Source of the DNA: Cyprinodon diabolis | Lineage: Eukaryota; Chordata; Actinopteri; Cyprinodontiformes; Cyprinodontidae | Direction: 5' to 3' | NCBI GenBank assembly: GCA_030533445.1 | Contig: CM060081.1 | Location: forward strand, 20,443,611 to 20,507,610 | Length of the DNA: 64,000 nucleotides | In this document: piece by piece, positions 13,901-28,900 of the stretch | How positions within the stretch are numbered: the first letter of the stretch is position 1 | Layout of the letters: the number at the start of each line of letters is the position of its first letter | Translations under genes and position numbers: made by a program | Notes under the pieces: model-generated | What the model was told of the DNA's origin: nothing | The model's database searches: none | What the model saw: the letters and a program-made list of their open reading frames with translations, nothing else

Positions 13901-16900
13901 TATTAACGACAGCTCATTTATCATTTTGCACTTCGGTGCTCATCTTTTGTAAAAGCATCCCATACTTTTTTTTTTAACCTTAGCACACTGTTAATGTGTC
14001 CTAGTGTGAATCACATTTTTTTTTAATCACTGCAAGGATCACTCCTGTGAAAACAGATGATCTATGTATTAATATCCAAGGCATACTGAGACAGAAAACT
14101 GGTTCTGGCATCTTAGACCAGACCCACCCACCACATTTACTAAGCCCTATTTGGTCCGTTTCTTGTACATGTAAATCAACTTTAAATCCACCTGAAGCTA
14201 TTCAATGAATTTATGCTTTTCAATGCTAGTAGACATATTAAATTTCTAAAAAGTGTAATTTATTAATACTAGAAAAATGTTCACCTCCTCCATCATACTA
14301 ATAATTCTTTGAGCAATTTTCATCATATTGCTTTTCTGTTTCAGGGAGGATGAATAGAAAGAATCTGAGAGAAAGAACAGAGATTAAAGTAATGCAATGG
14401 AGGAATTTTTTTTTTCAGAATATTACTTCAGATTTTTTTCTATTGGTCTTGCATATATGGAATGTGAGCTTTTATGTTTATAGTTTAATCTAATACAGAA
14501 AAATCCTTATTTCTTTTACTACAAAGATTTTAAAGTAATTTTTCTACCTGATGATTTGCCTGCTTTGCACATCCTCCCCTCACCACCACCAACCCCCACA
14601 CTTATCCATCACAGCTGATCTAGGCTCTGTAATTTTTCCACCTGTAGCTGTGTTTGAATGGTGAGTTTTTTTTTATTTATTTTGCCACATAAATTCAATG
14701 TGACTACTTACAGCTTTATCTCCATTTGGAATCATACAATTGCGCTGATCATAGGTGTTACACTATATTCTGTGACCCTGGCCAAAGCGAGGATGTATTC
14801 TATAATACTATATCATTGGGAAAGCCTTTTGTCAGCAAAGAAGAAAACCAATGGGCTGCAGATTAGCATATATCAAATACTGGGATCACAGATTTTGGTG
14901 TAACATTGGTATCCATCTCTGATCCATATGCACCATAATATCATAAAACAGGTGGTGACAATCTAAGGCGTTGTTGTTTGATCTATTTTTTGTTAAAGAC
15001 AGCATGATAAGTTCTTCTCAAAAGTAGCACTTTTAACCTCATTTATCAGATGCTAAAATCAGGGATATTTTAGGGGACAGCATTAAGAGCTTTAAAGGCA
15101 TGAGTTGTTGTGGTCTCTCATGGCATCTGTGGAAGCTTAAATTTGTTAATATGATTGGCTAGACTAAACTTTGGTAGGCAGATACTAGGTGTCATTTCCT
15201 CCAGTCAGCTTGGACAGTTTTGCTGAATGTCCCACTTTTCCCTGTGCGGATATAACAATTGATAATGTATAGAACTAAATCTGAGTGCTACATCAATATT
15301 AATGTGGCTACATTGATTATTTACTACTTCAAAACTCAATAAAATGTTGAAGTTTTTTTTATTTTAACATGACTAAATTTTGTGACCTTGTAGTTTGTTT
15401 CAGAATTGATGAAGTAATGTACTAAAAATGCAGCAGATGGTCTGGTGTTCTCAACCTGGCATTAATCTCGTCATACGAGTTAAAAAAGTGAATGACTAAA
15501 TTTCCTGCATATCTTCTTTACTCACAGGTTTAGTATGCCTCTTTTAAACCAACCAGATCCAATGATATTCAGCTAAAATGCTCATATTTGTCAAAGAGTA
15601 TAATCAGAACAGATGTTTGCAGGACGAGCTTTGATGTGTTTTCAAGGGAGGATGCTTAATGCTTTTCTTTGAGTGTTTGCATAGCAAAAGTGCCAAGAAA
15701 AGAAAAATCTAGCCTTGCTAACCATTCATCTGAGCTGTCAGGGTGAGTGTAAGCACAGCAGAGGCTCACCAGAAGAAAATAAATCTCAATTGTGTTTTTT
15801 ATTTTGTGTGTTTTCTTTTGTTGGTGCGATTATTTAAACAAAAACTAAACCATTTTCTTTTCTCCTCCAAGTGGTCAACATGGTAATTTCTTTTAAACAT
15901 TTTATCTGGGATATTTAAAGCACATCAAGAAAAAAAATCCTATCGTTTTCATTGCTTCAAGTGGGCCAGTATGCAATGATACAGAGTACCATCACTTTTA
16001 AGTTTTACCCCTCAGCAGGACAAACACCCGCAACCGACATCACTGTTGCAGCAGTAATATATAACTGCATGTCGAATCACGTTTGTTTGTTTTTTTCTTT
16101 AGTTTATGTTTGTTTTTTGTCTACAACAACAACAAAAAAATCCATCCAAACATTCTTTTTGTTTCTCTGCCTCTGTCTGAGCACGCCGTGGAGAGGTGGG
16201 CAGGAGTTCAGCTGAGTGAAGCGGTCCCCACTTTAAATAAAATTTATGTTATTAAAAATAAGTTGCATTGATGTATATATGTTAACTCTGATGATGCTAA
16301 TTAAAACTTTGATTTTACCGAGATGTTTTGGATTTATCAACTCATAATTATGTTAAGGTATCACCTGTACCATAGGTTTTTCACTACTTAATAATATACT
16401 GGGCTCATGGAGGAGGCCACTGTATAAGACAGTGAAAAGGAGTCCATCTTTTTCTGAGGCAAAAATTTTTAATTGCTTATACCTGCTTATACGTTTCACA
16501 AATTTTTTTTCAAAATATATTGATGATATTTCGAGCTACTATAATTAAAATAAATATATATTTGTTATTCTTAATTTTCATAATATTAAATTATTGATAA
16601 ATAGATCTGTGTATATATTAACCATGTTTCTGCTGCATATTGAACATTAAGGAAATTAGTGGCATTTATTTATTTTTCAAAATAAAGTGCTGGTTGTGTT
16701 CCAGTGGATATGCAGGAATTATTTTCTTTTCTGTTCGAAGTACACTACTTTTATGCTTTATTTTTATTTTTGCTTCAACTCAAAGCTTTCATACTTCTTT
16801 GTTTATCTTACCAGGGATTTTCAGGTGACCTGATGGTGAGGAACATCCAGCTAAGGCACTCTGGAAAGTATGTATGTATGGTGCACACTGAGATCGACAC

Positions 16901-19900
16901 CGTTTCAGCAGCAGCAGAACTAACTGTAAGAGGTATGTCTTCTCTTTTGTGACACCGTTTGAGATTAAAAAACATTCTCTGTGGAGGTTTTTCTTCCACA
17001 GGAAATCAGTCTTGGCATGTGTGTGGGAGGGCCTATGTGTGTCCTTTACACTTAGGACAGAGGTCTAAAAGGCACTTATTTCTAGGTGCCAGATTACATT
17101 TTTCATGTTTTCTTTTTTGTTGTTGACGATCATGGGCTTTTTGTGAAAAATCTAATCAAATTGTGAGTAGTGAAACCTTTTAGTTTAGGATTACCACTAC
17201 CTGTTTTCCACTTTAAAAGTTAAAGGTGTGCCATTTTCCATCATGCCATTCTTGCAAGATGTATGAGAAACCAGAGACAGGGTTTTCTTCTGATTGTTTT
17301 TTAAGCAGTGAGGAATGGCACTTCTTTCCCACCCACCCTTTTGAAGTAGGCTTTCATTTAGCTGTAAATATCAGCAAAAGTGGGAATTCCCCAGAGCTTA
17401 TGTCATTTTTTTTATGAAATTAAATCAAATGCAGCTTTATTGTCAGTGATATGCACACAACCACAATGCAGCAAACTGAAAGAGTGTTTCTCCAGGTTCA
17501 GCACAAGAATTTCAAAAATTCTTTTGAAATTTTAACATGTTTTCAAAAGATTTTTAAAAAATGGTAATTTAACTGTATTTGTTCGGTCTTAAAACATAAT
17601 TTCAAATTTTAAGTGTTCAACATTGTTATTTCTAAATTTAAAAATCTTAAATATAGAAATCTTGTTAAGTAAATTATCTTGCTCCATGGAGAGATAATTT
17701 CACTAGGTTTGAGTTGCTTTAACCTGGGATTTTGTGGGGGGTTTTCTTTTGATTTTAGACACCCCTTTTTGGCAATGAATATAAAAAAAAAGGCAGCCAT
17801 AGTACTGTATCTCTTCTTCAATAGTTTTGCACTCTGGGTTGCAGAAACTTTACAATTTAATGTCGTAGGGAAGTGGCTGTTCCAACGGTTGCAGTTCCGA
17901 ATTCTCCTGAGTGGTGCCGGACTTTACATGACTAAATAAAGTGAATGTGATTAGTCGATTATCAAAGTGGTGGCATTGTTGTGGCGGAAGGTTCGCAAGC
18001 CCATTTGGTTGTGGCCGGTGTCCCGGAAGCATCTTGCTAACCAGTTAGAACCTTAATGCTAGTAGGTTCCCAATGGGAAATTAAATTGGGACCAAGTAGC
18101 TTTAAATTGGTGACTTAGAAACGACACTGTCAAGGAACGCGATGGACAGCGGAAACATGCAAGAGGAGGAGAGTTTTGTGTCGGAGGTCATGGATGAGTC
18201 TCCTCTGTCATACATTTTTTATTTAGTGTAGAAGGCTTACAGCCGTACATGTTTGAGCCCTTGCCTCGCAATGCTGCCAGTTTTGTTAGCTCTACGCCTG
18301 CCAAAGACACAGACGTCCATCCCCGTGAAGACTGGGACACAATTCAATGGGAAAGTAAATGATTCTTATTTCAACTGTTGCGCATATTAACTGCGACATA
18401 TGAATCAAGATGCTATGACCGAAAAAATTAGATTGACACGTGACCGTTGATATATGATTGGGTGAATTTAGGAGTGCAAGCTGACGTATAACTAACTGCC
18501 CTGGACAAAATAACGAAAAACACCCCGACAGATTTTAAGAAAGGATTTTTTTTTTATATATAATTTTTTTTTTTTTTACTTTTGGGACAATATGGTCTGA
18601 TAAAGAGTACATTTATATACATGTTTAAGCCAGAATGATTTTAAATTTAAATATGACTTCCCTACGACTTTAAATGCAAAATGGAGTTTTTTCCCATAAA
18701 TAATTGATGATGAATTTATACTGGTGACAGAATCAGCTAATTACTCCAGCTTCCAGACACCTAGTTTAGCAACACTAAGGACACTTATATGATACTACCA
18801 CCATACCTCCACTAAACTGTTTTCAGTTTTTTTCTCTATTTTTTCTCTAATAATCATATAAAACTGTGTGTATTAGGGATTGCCTCATAGACCAACAATT
18901 TTTCTGTGTTCTTGCTGTTTTCTATACATCTTGGTGAAGTTTTAGATTGACATGAAATGGTTCCACTTTAGCTCATACAGTGAGGTCATATTACTACATA
19001 GGTTTTACACTGTCAGCTTTGTTCTTAGCTCCTCATGTTTCTGCCCTACATAGAATGACTGTGGTTACATTGACGGTTAGCTGATATATACACCTATCGG
19101 TTAATCGTATGGAGCCAAATTTGGGCTAAAAAGTGTGTTAAAAAAATTAACAAACCTTTTCGAAAGAAAAATATTTAAACCTGATAAAAGTAGTTTTCTT
19201 TTTAATTGAACTCTGTAAAATAAGTTTGTTATATATTTTCTGTCAAACATGTCATGTTGGGTGAAGATTCTAGCCCATATGCAGAACACAGTCAGGAGGC
19301 AGGGAAAAAGTTCAATTGTTTATTTATGGTAGAACAAAGCAGGTCAGGATGTATTCTGGTCCAGGCTGGTCATACAGGATTCTCCAATCTGTGATTCAGG
19401 CTGAGTGGTGGAGAGAGGAAACCAGAAGAGTCCAGAGACTGAGAGATGAGCAGAGAGCTAGGCAGCGGCAGGGCTAGGCTTCTGACTAGTTGAGATTCAG
19501 TCCTTGAGTTGCTCTTAGTTCTCTCCTTGAGAACAGGCGGGCAGATTCAGACTGTAGATCTTCTGGTTTGGCTTCCAAGGGCAGGTAGGCAGGTTTCAGA
19601 AGATGAGCTCCTCCAGAGCTCCTGAGAGGCGGCAGGCAGATTTCAGGAATGGAACTCTCCCAGAGTTCCAGGGTTCAGTCAAGAGCAGGTTGGCTGGTTT
19701 CAGACGATGAGCTCCTCCAGAGCTCCAGAGATGCGGCAGGCAGATTCCAGCGAGGGGGACTCCTCCAGAGTCCCAGGGTTCAGTCAGGTTTCTTCCTAGA
19801 AGCAGAGAAGACAAAACTGATCAGGTTCTGGTTCTGGTTACAATGGAGTCGGAGAATCAGACAGGCTGGTTGGCTCAGGGTTGCTGTACCGTGATAAACT

Positions 19901-22900
19901 AACACTCTGGCGTCGAGGTGTTGTCCACAGCCCACATAAGTACTGGTCCCCTGATGAGCAGATGAGAATCAGCTGGGGAAGGCAGCTCCAGGTTCAGGAG
20001 ATCCAGTACGCCCTCTGGTGGAGGAATGTAGACAGCACCCCCGATCCCAACAGATGAACAGACAGTCAGGAGGCAGTGGCGGCCGGCCCATAGGGGGCGC
20101 TGGGGCACCGCCCTCCCTGATAAAAAGAGAGAAACGTAAAATATATTTTTAGAAATTAACTCATAAATGTCAGTTTTACTCTCTAGAGTGTGTACCTATA
20201 AGCAAAACAAATTATATAAACTACATTTCCCTATCTACTGTCATTAATTTGTGGATTTCCACAGACAGACTCCTACCGTCTCTGTTCTGGGGGCTGTGAT
20301 CAGACAGCCCCACATTTGCAGAGAATCTGTCAATCATGTAATATTGGTAGGTGAATTAAATGGCCAATCAGCGTCTCAGAACTTTATGGTCTTGGGGCTC
20401 TGAAAATACTGCACTTTAACAGGCTTTGGAACCCATGCGCAGGTGCAGACACTTAGAGGATGGCGAACGTAACGAACGAGATGCAGCTTCCACCAAATTC
20501 GGTGAGATCCTTATTTATCTACCCGTTTGCCAGAAGAACATCCCTGTTGTAGGGTAGGAAAATTTCATGTCATGGTTATTGTGACTGTGACGAATCTACA
20601 TCCTCTAACTTTGCGCGCCACACACACATTCCTGTTATACTGTGTTTGTGAGGACCAATACGCTCGCGCTGAGCCCAGTAGCTCCATTAACTTAAAACAC
20701 ACAAACTGTTCCTGGTTACCTGCTGGCGTATTGAGGGTGCACACTTAATATTTCAGTGGGGTTAGCCGTGTGTGTGGGTCGGTGTGGGGGGTGTGGGTGT
20801 GTGTGTGTATGCTACGGGGACTTGTCATCTTCAGTCTGGCTGCGTCTTTGCTGGGTTCAAACCCAGTTTGGTGTAATTGAATAAGTCAATGAATCTGTGT
20901 AAAATAATGAAGTTGTAAAAATTATTTGTTTTTGTACATCAATTGTTTGTGGAGGTAATATATGGACAAAACTGATTAATGAGAAGAAATCAGAAATAAG
21001 AGAGCCTGTATGGGCTTAAACTATTTAATGAGGGCTGTGGGAAGAAGAGCGGCCATTTCTGTTTTCTGTTTCTTTGTTACATTGCTGGTAACTGGAGGGA
21101 GGCTGAGGCCCAGAGTATCTTGTACATGTTTAGTATCTTTTGCACCCTGTTTTTTTGAGCACAATAAATCACCAACACCGGTAACCCGACTGAGCCTGGA
21201 TTCTTGGAGGCCAAAGAACCCCGTCACAGTGACCCAAATCATCACTGTTACTGTTATTATATAGTAAATTAAATCATTACTGTTAAATTGTATGTATTGT
21301 CCAATTGTTTATTTGAATTCTTATTCCGGATTAGTTGGAGACATACACTAGGCTATATCAGCCCCACCAAAAATATTTTTCACCAGCCGCCACTGTCAGG
21401 AGGGGATCCTCGGCGCCCTCTGGAGGGCAAGCCTCTGAAACCCAACAAAACAATTTTTTTTAATTTTTTTATTTTTTTTACAAACTTATGGACTCAATTT
21501 GGCTCCATTTATTTAAATTAGAAGAGGATTAGAGTGGTCTTCCCCCTGGGGTCCTGACACTGGCGGTGGAGTAAGCCAAAGAATGAGTTGGTCTTAAAAT
21601 AGAGTTAGGGAGGAGATTGGGCAGAGGTGGGTGAAAGTTCGGCTGATGCGCTGAAGCTGTGCCTATGTCTTAATGAAGAGCCTCTTGAATGATGATTGGC
21701 TTTGGAGAGGGTGTGGTTCATTGTTGATTGGCTGAAGTTTGAGAGAGGCACGTCAGCAATTGGTCCCGGTGAAGCTGATAAAGTCTTCCAGATCAAATTT
21801 TCGCTTAAGCTTCCTTAGTGCATTGTGAGCTAATCATGTTTTCCATTCTACTTTTCAATAGTGCTCTACATTCCGTGGTGTAATTCATAAATAAGATATT
21901 GAAAGTGTAAAAAAGAAAGCCTTGTGGGGTGTACGGATTTTGGCACAACGCTGCATTCTGTTGAATTGGTGCAGCTGAGGATATGAAGGTTCTGTACTAC
22001 CATTCAGTTTACAAATTAAAGCCATTACTCTGTTGATTTGTACCACTAAATGGAAAACTACATCTGAGGGCTACCAGCAAATCCCAATATGTTTTATCTC
22101 ATATCATGGATCATTTCAAGTCATTGTAAATGAAACTAAGAATTTATTCTAAATTGTCTACTATAATATGTTCTACGGTAATTGTCCTCTTCTTCACAAG
22201 TCTGCAATTGGTAATTGGGGATTCATAAGCCACACAGTTTTGATTTTCTTTTTTTTCTGTGAGGTTAGATATCAAATATTTTCAAACAACAGACTTATAT
22301 TGCTGTTTAATGTTTGCTGTTTAACAAACTTTAATGATAATCATAAAACAAGGAGATAAAAACACACAGATACATTTGGAGAACATAATGCACTAGAAAA
22401 TACTAGTTAACTAAAACATGAGTGTCAAATTAACTGTCAAATCAACTGTAGACAATGAAAATATATTAAGATGCTTATGCAGTGTATTAAGGAGAGGATG
22501 AGTGGGGTCATGTATTGTGAGATTTTTGGGAACAACCTCCTTCCCTCAGTTAGAGCATTGAAGATGCTTGATGCTGGGTCTTCCAACATTATGATGACCC
22601 AAAGCAAACAGCCATAATAACTAAGGAGTGGCTCTGGATGAAGCTTATCAAGTTTCGGGCATGGCCTAGCCGGTCTCAAGACCTAAACCTAATAGAGAAT
22701 CTTTGGAGGGACCTAAAACTCTGAATTTCTCAGCAACAGCCCAGAAACCTGACTGATCAGGAGAAGATCTGTGTGGAGAAGTTGGCCAAAATCCCACCTG
22801 CAGTGTGTGCAAACCTGGTGAAAAATTACAGGAAACGTTTGACCTCTGTAATCGCAAACAAAGGCTACTGTACCAAATATTAGCATTGATTTTCTCAAGT

Positions 22901-25900
22901 GTTCAAATGCTTATGTGCAGCTGTATCATACAAATACATAGTTTAAAAAAAATCATGCATTGTGTTTTCTGGATGTCTCTCTGTTATAACTGCGGACTTA
23001 GGAGAGAGAAGGACTCTGGAAAAAATATAACCACTGTCGTATATTGTCTTCCATCCCATGCATGAGGCTGCTGCAAAGCTCTTTCAGTGAGGCTGCTGTT
23101 CGTGTACTCAATTTTGATTAATTTAATTTACATTTTTGTTGTTGATTAAAGCATTTTTTCTTATACTTCTTGTAAATGACATGCTGCCTTTTGTTTTGCA
23201 CAGTTATAACAGAACAGTGTTGTGCAATTTTCAATTCATAATTCTTAGGACAATATTTAATTTGATCTAAGTAAGTAAGTAAACAGTTTTATGTTTTCTT
23301 GCCTCTGAAAGTAAACCCACTGTCGCATGGTAAAGTTTAATTCTGTTCTACATCTTCCTTTGTTGGTAAAATCAAGCACAAACATCCAGCAGTGACTGAC
23401 GTTGTAGGTATCTACTGGGCTGGTCAATGCCGCTACTGGTGACCCTGTAGCTGATAAGCAATAACTTCCTAAATTTGTTTGGAACCAGAATATGATTAGC
23501 CATAGTTCAGGAAGTATTTAGCGGTTAGATAATTTTAAACCTTTTGTCCAAATGTATCTTAACGGGGGAAGAGAGTACATTTGGAAATCTAACTCTTTTC
23601 ACACGTACCCCTGCTCCTTCTCTCCTCCAAAGGTACTGATCGTTACACCTCCTATACACATGTGCAAACAGACATTGTTGCTTGCATGAAAGAAAAAAAG
23701 TCTAAGCAATAGTTTGATATAGAGCAAAGCTAAGTCCTATACGAATCACCTTGCCTAAATAACATTGTTCGAAGGTTCCGCTTTTACCCTAGCCTGACGT
23801 AGTCCTACTCAATTCTAGTCAGAATATGAGTCTGATACTGCTCCATAGAGCTGTGATTATGGGGCGTGTTTCGAACGAACCAGGAAAAAGAATGCCTCTG
23901 CACTCAATTGGATAGACCTACAACCAATAAGAGCAACGGAGTGCGTGACGTATGTTAAGCCAGGCACAGTTGTTGTCAACAAAAATCAAAGCGTGCAGTT
24001 GCACGCCTAGAATAAGAAGATGAGCCTTGATTGCACCTCAGCTCTCCAGCAGCAGCCATTGTTGTTGTCTCCCATGCGCGCTTTGGTCACGTGGTTGATT
24101 ACGTTACTGTTGATCATCTGTCCATCATCGTATAAAGCCCGCCCTGACAATTTGATTGGGCCCCCAGATATTGTGCGAGCATACTCGCGCTACTACTGAG
24201 CAATGCCAGACCGAACTTCCCGACCTCAAACGTTGTGGGCGGGACTAAGTTCGGAGTGGCACCCAGGCTACTTTTACCCCCCATTTACCGCCACACTTCA
24301 CCGTTTCTATTAGAGGTGATACCGGGAATTTTTAATGAATACGATACTAAGTAAAATCAAGGTCAGTATCCGCGATGTTGATACGATACAGATACTTTTT
24401 AACATTTAAGCTTGATGTATCATAGAACTGTTGACCATTCAGTCATTCTGTGATTTTTATTTGATTATTACAATCGAATAAGGAAAATAGTATTTAATCA
24501 TAATAGTATGTTCTGTTCATAGTGTTTTTCCCCTAATCTACCTCTTATATCTTTCAATCGTTGTGTTATTTTGTTTCTATTATGTATCCTTGCCTGTTGC
24601 TTTAATTCTATGAATCCATACATTGTGGGATAAATAAAGGATTAGCTAACGTGAGCCCACTTTGATAATACATTGTAATGGAATAAATATCCTGGGTTCT
24701 TTCAAGGTCTTTATTACACTTTCTGAGTGGGTTCCAGTAACATATTACATATAATATCTGCTATGAAAGTTAATATGAAGGTGATCACACTTATCAACCT
24801 GTCAGCAGTGGGTGGTGAGGTTGCTTGTAGAGACAAGTTAAGCTGAAATGAGTTCTGACAGATTTAATTGAAGAACACAGGAAACAGAGGTAGCAATCCA
24901 GAAACCCAACTAAAATGTTAAACAAACCAAAAACCATGGAGAAATTAGGGGGAAACAAGCCTGAGGAGCCAGGGAGAGACGAGCTGAGAAGACAAGTACA
25001 GCAATGACAAGGAACCAGCACTGAGTGACTGCAGAAGTGGAGTATTTAAGGAGAACAGAACAAAGGATGGACTAATGAGCTGAATAAGGAGCAGGTGTGG
25101 GTGGAACTGGCAAGAAGGAAACCAAGGGGAAAGAAAACAAGCACAAGGGGGCAACAGAGAGTAACTAAAGAATGCTTGAATATGAGGGAAAATAAATCAA
25201 AGAAAAAAACAGAACAGCTGATAACAGAAAATTGAAAACTCAGAGTCACAACAAATGGGACGAACCATAACACTACCTGGATATTCTCTGGAGGTCTTAA
25301 ACACCTCTGTCCTTGAGGACCAAAGGTCTGTTGGAGCGATGTGCGAAGTTTAGTCTCCTCTTTCCTAAGAAGTTAAAAATCCTTTGGAATTAATTTCCAA
25401 ATTTAAAGACATTCACTTCCCATCCAGGAAGCTTACTCATTGAAAAAGCTTCCTGATTGACAACTGCCTCTAGACAAATTTTCCAATCTATTTTTCTCAT
25501 ACATTTCTAGCTAAAGAGAACCCAGAAGGTGCTCTAATTAAATAAGAATTATTGTAGATTACCTACATCTCATCATTTAATGGGTTCAGATATTTATTTC
25601 AATATTTTTGAAGTTATTTTAAGTTTAAAAATAAACACTTTACAATTGTATGTCTTTTGCAGCTTGGTATGTTTTCTTAATGCACAAGCTTGCCTTGTGA
25701 TTTTGGCTTTTCTTTTTGCTAGGTGCTCATCTACATTTGACCTTTTTATTTTTTCCCCTTGTTTGAGCTACACATTTTTCCATTTTCTGTTAGTATTACA
25801 GAAATTCAACAATTAAAAGTGAGAAACTACAGCTTTGACGTAGTTTCAATAATGTCAGCATAAAATACTGTATAGATTTTAGGTTGTTTTTTTTTAAATA

Positions 25901-28900
25901 GTTTTTTAGTCTTGAATAAATTTTGCATGCAACTTGTCTGTAAAAAAAAAAAAACATAACTAAGAGGGCATGAGTTAAGCAGAAATTGTGAAAAAGACTG
26001 CAATCACATCTCTGAGTAGGGTTAAGAAAATTAGTAGACGAGTAAGCTTTTAGGAGCTGACTTTCCCTGCTCACTCTTTATATTGATCATATGAAAATGC
26101 CGTGATTCAGAAACAAAGCATGTACTTAGGATAACTGAGACTTGAAGGATTTTTCTTGCACACACAATTATAATAATTATGAAGTTAGAAGTAGAGAATA
26201 TAAAGCTTAGGAGAAACTTTTTGAATCTTTTAATATTTTAAAAGCTAGGAGGATTTCCTTGTAAATAACCTGTCCCTGACAGAAACTTTGGATTAATTGG
26301 AAAAAAAAAGGTATGGTAAAGCAATACAAAATAAATTAAGATAAAATATTCCATCCATATCATGTTATTTAATGTTTACCCCATGCCTCCACTTTATTCC
26401 TTAATCCTCCGATATTCTCTTCCCCTCTGTGCCTCCTGTATTGCCCAGTCTATCTCATTCTGTCTGTTTTGTGAGTGTGTTTGTGTCCATGTCATGGGTG
26501 TGGCACGTCTCTAACTCTCTTCACTCTCTGGTTGCTCATCAGCCTGCACATCAGCAATCCATCCACCTCTCAGCCTTGCAGTATATCAAGCCCAGTTCTT
26601 CAACCTTTCATTGCCAGCCCATTTTTTCAGCCAGTGTGGATCATTGCATGCCGCAAGCTCGCATGCTCATCTCTACACCTGCCAGTCACTCATGCAGCCA
26701 CGCACACAGCCTGCTCTGCTCTGTTTCACAACCCCACAACCCACCCACACACACACACGCACACACACCTCCACTGAAAAACAATAATGGCTGTTATTCT
26801 TTCTAACCATGTTGTTTGTTTCACAATCTGTTGAACTTTAATATATACAACAGTACTGGTGAGGTTGGTAGTCTCAATTCAAATCAGTTTATTTCTATAG
26901 CCCCAATACACAACACATGTCAGCTCAAGGCACTTTACAGTTCACCAGATCATACAGTCAAATTGATTCAAAGTTTTTTTATCTAAGGAAAACCAGTTGA
27001 TTGCATTGACTCATTAGCTCAAAGGCAATCCCTTACACTAAGCATGCTTGTAGCGAAAATGGAAAGGAAAAACTCCCTTTTAACAGGAAGAAACCCCTAG
27101 CAGAACCAGGCTCAGTGTGAGCGGCCATCTGCCGAGGCCGACTGGGGTTCAACAAGACAGAAGCAGAGATACAAAAGGCAACTGTGATAGGTGGCAACAC
27201 ACAGCAAGGCTGACAAGCTCCAAGCCAGCTCCCATGGATGAAGAGAGCATATCTTTCCAGTAACAGTCAGAGAAACAAGATTATACTGGAAAACAGGCAG
27301 ATCTCGAACATCTATAATCAAAGTTTTTGATGGCAGCATAACAGCTGATATTTCTTTCCAGGATGGTGTCACAGCCAAACAGGAACAGACAAGGCAAAGC
27401 TACTATGAGAAAGAGCAGAGAGAAAACTAACAGATTCGGCAGAGTGGGAGAATTGAGATAGAATGAAGCAGGATGATGAAAAAGGAATCCCTATGTCCTC
27501 CAGAAGTCTAAACCTATAGCAACATAACTATAGAGATAGCCCAGGATAACCTGAGTCCCTCTAACTATAAGCTTTATCAAAAGGTTTTAAGGCTACCCTT
27601 AAAAATAGACCTTGTGTCTGCTTCACAAACAAAACTGGTAGTTGGTTTCACAGGAGAGGAGCCTTATAACTAAAATATCTGCCTCCCATTCTGCTTTTTA
27701 GAAATTCTAGGATTGACAGCAAAGTGCTCTGTTAGGGACACAATGAACAATCATATCTCTGACATAAGATGGAGCTTGGCCATTTAAGGCTTTATATGTG
27801 AGAAGGAGGATTTTAAATACTATTCTGAATTTAACAGGAAGCCAATGAAGAGAAGCCAGGATAGGAGAGATATGATCTCTCTTTTTAATTTTCATCAGAA
27901 CTCTGGCTGCAGCATTTTGGATCAGCTTAAGGCCTTTAACTACAGTGTGTGGACTTCCTGATAATAAAGAATTACAATGGTTCAGCCATGAAGTAAAAAA
28001 TGCATGGACTAGTTTCTCAGCATCAACCTTGGACAGGATAATTGTAATTTTGGCTACACTGAGCAGCTGAAAGAAGAAAATTCTAGAAATCTCTTTGATA
28101 TGGGATTTAAATGACTGGTCCTGATCAATAATAATACCAAGATCTTTTTACTTTATTATCTGAAATCAGTTTAATTCCATCCAAATGAAGTGACTGACTA
28201 ATCAGCTTCTTTTTCAAAGACTCTGGTCCAAAGACTATAACTTCTGTTTTGTCTGCATTCAGGAGCAGAAAGTTAAGAGTCATCCAGGTTTTTAAGTCTT
28301 CAAGACATGCCTGTAATCTATGTAATGGGATAGCATCATCTGAATTTATAGAAAGATAGCCTATAGCTGAGTATCATCAGCATAACAGTGAAAATTAATC
28401 CCATGCTGTCTAATAGTTCTACCGATTGGGAGCATATATATAGTAAAGATAATTGGTCCTACCACGGATCCCTTTGGTACTCCACAGGTAACCTTTGAGC
28501 TTGAGGAAGATTTGTCATTAACGTGAACAAACTGAATTCGATCAGATAGATAAGATTTAAACCAGTCTATTGCTGTTCCGTTAATTCCTAGAAAATTTTC
28601 AAGTATTTCCAAAATAATAATATGATCAACTTTATCAAATGCAGCACTGAGATCCAACAGGAAAAGTGCAGATACAAGTCCATTATCTAAGGCCATGAGA
28701 ATAACATTAGTGAATTTCACCAGAGCTGTTTCATTGCTACTGTATGATGAGCTCTAAAGCCAGACTGAAACTCTTCAAAAGGTTCATTATGCTGTAAGTA
28801 GTCGCACACTTGTGTGGCAACTACTTTCTAAAGAATTTTAGATAAGAAAGGAAGATCGGATATAGGTCTATAATTGACAAAGTCATCTGGGTCAAGAGAC

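Larger units (their letters stand above)
19250..21559. repeat. Dispersed LTR-like repeat, split by a hAT insertion
   Basis: The left end TGTCATGTTGGGTGAAGA and the phrase CCCATATGCAGAACAC match the start of the repeat at 32743. An inner box (CACTCTGGCGTCGAGGTG, near 19902) matches CACTTTGGCGTCAAGGTG near 33335. The right end GGGGTCCTGACA with the left TGTCA gives TG...CA-type termini, as in an LTR, but I found no matching target duplication. The hAT element 20074-21395 is inserted in it, leaving about 980 bp of host repeat. Confidence 0.5.

Noticed and set aside
26429..26806. 125-codon and 100-codon overlapping frames
   Set aside because: They lie in C-rich, CA-repeat intron sequence, overlap each other in two frames and have no domain or splice context.
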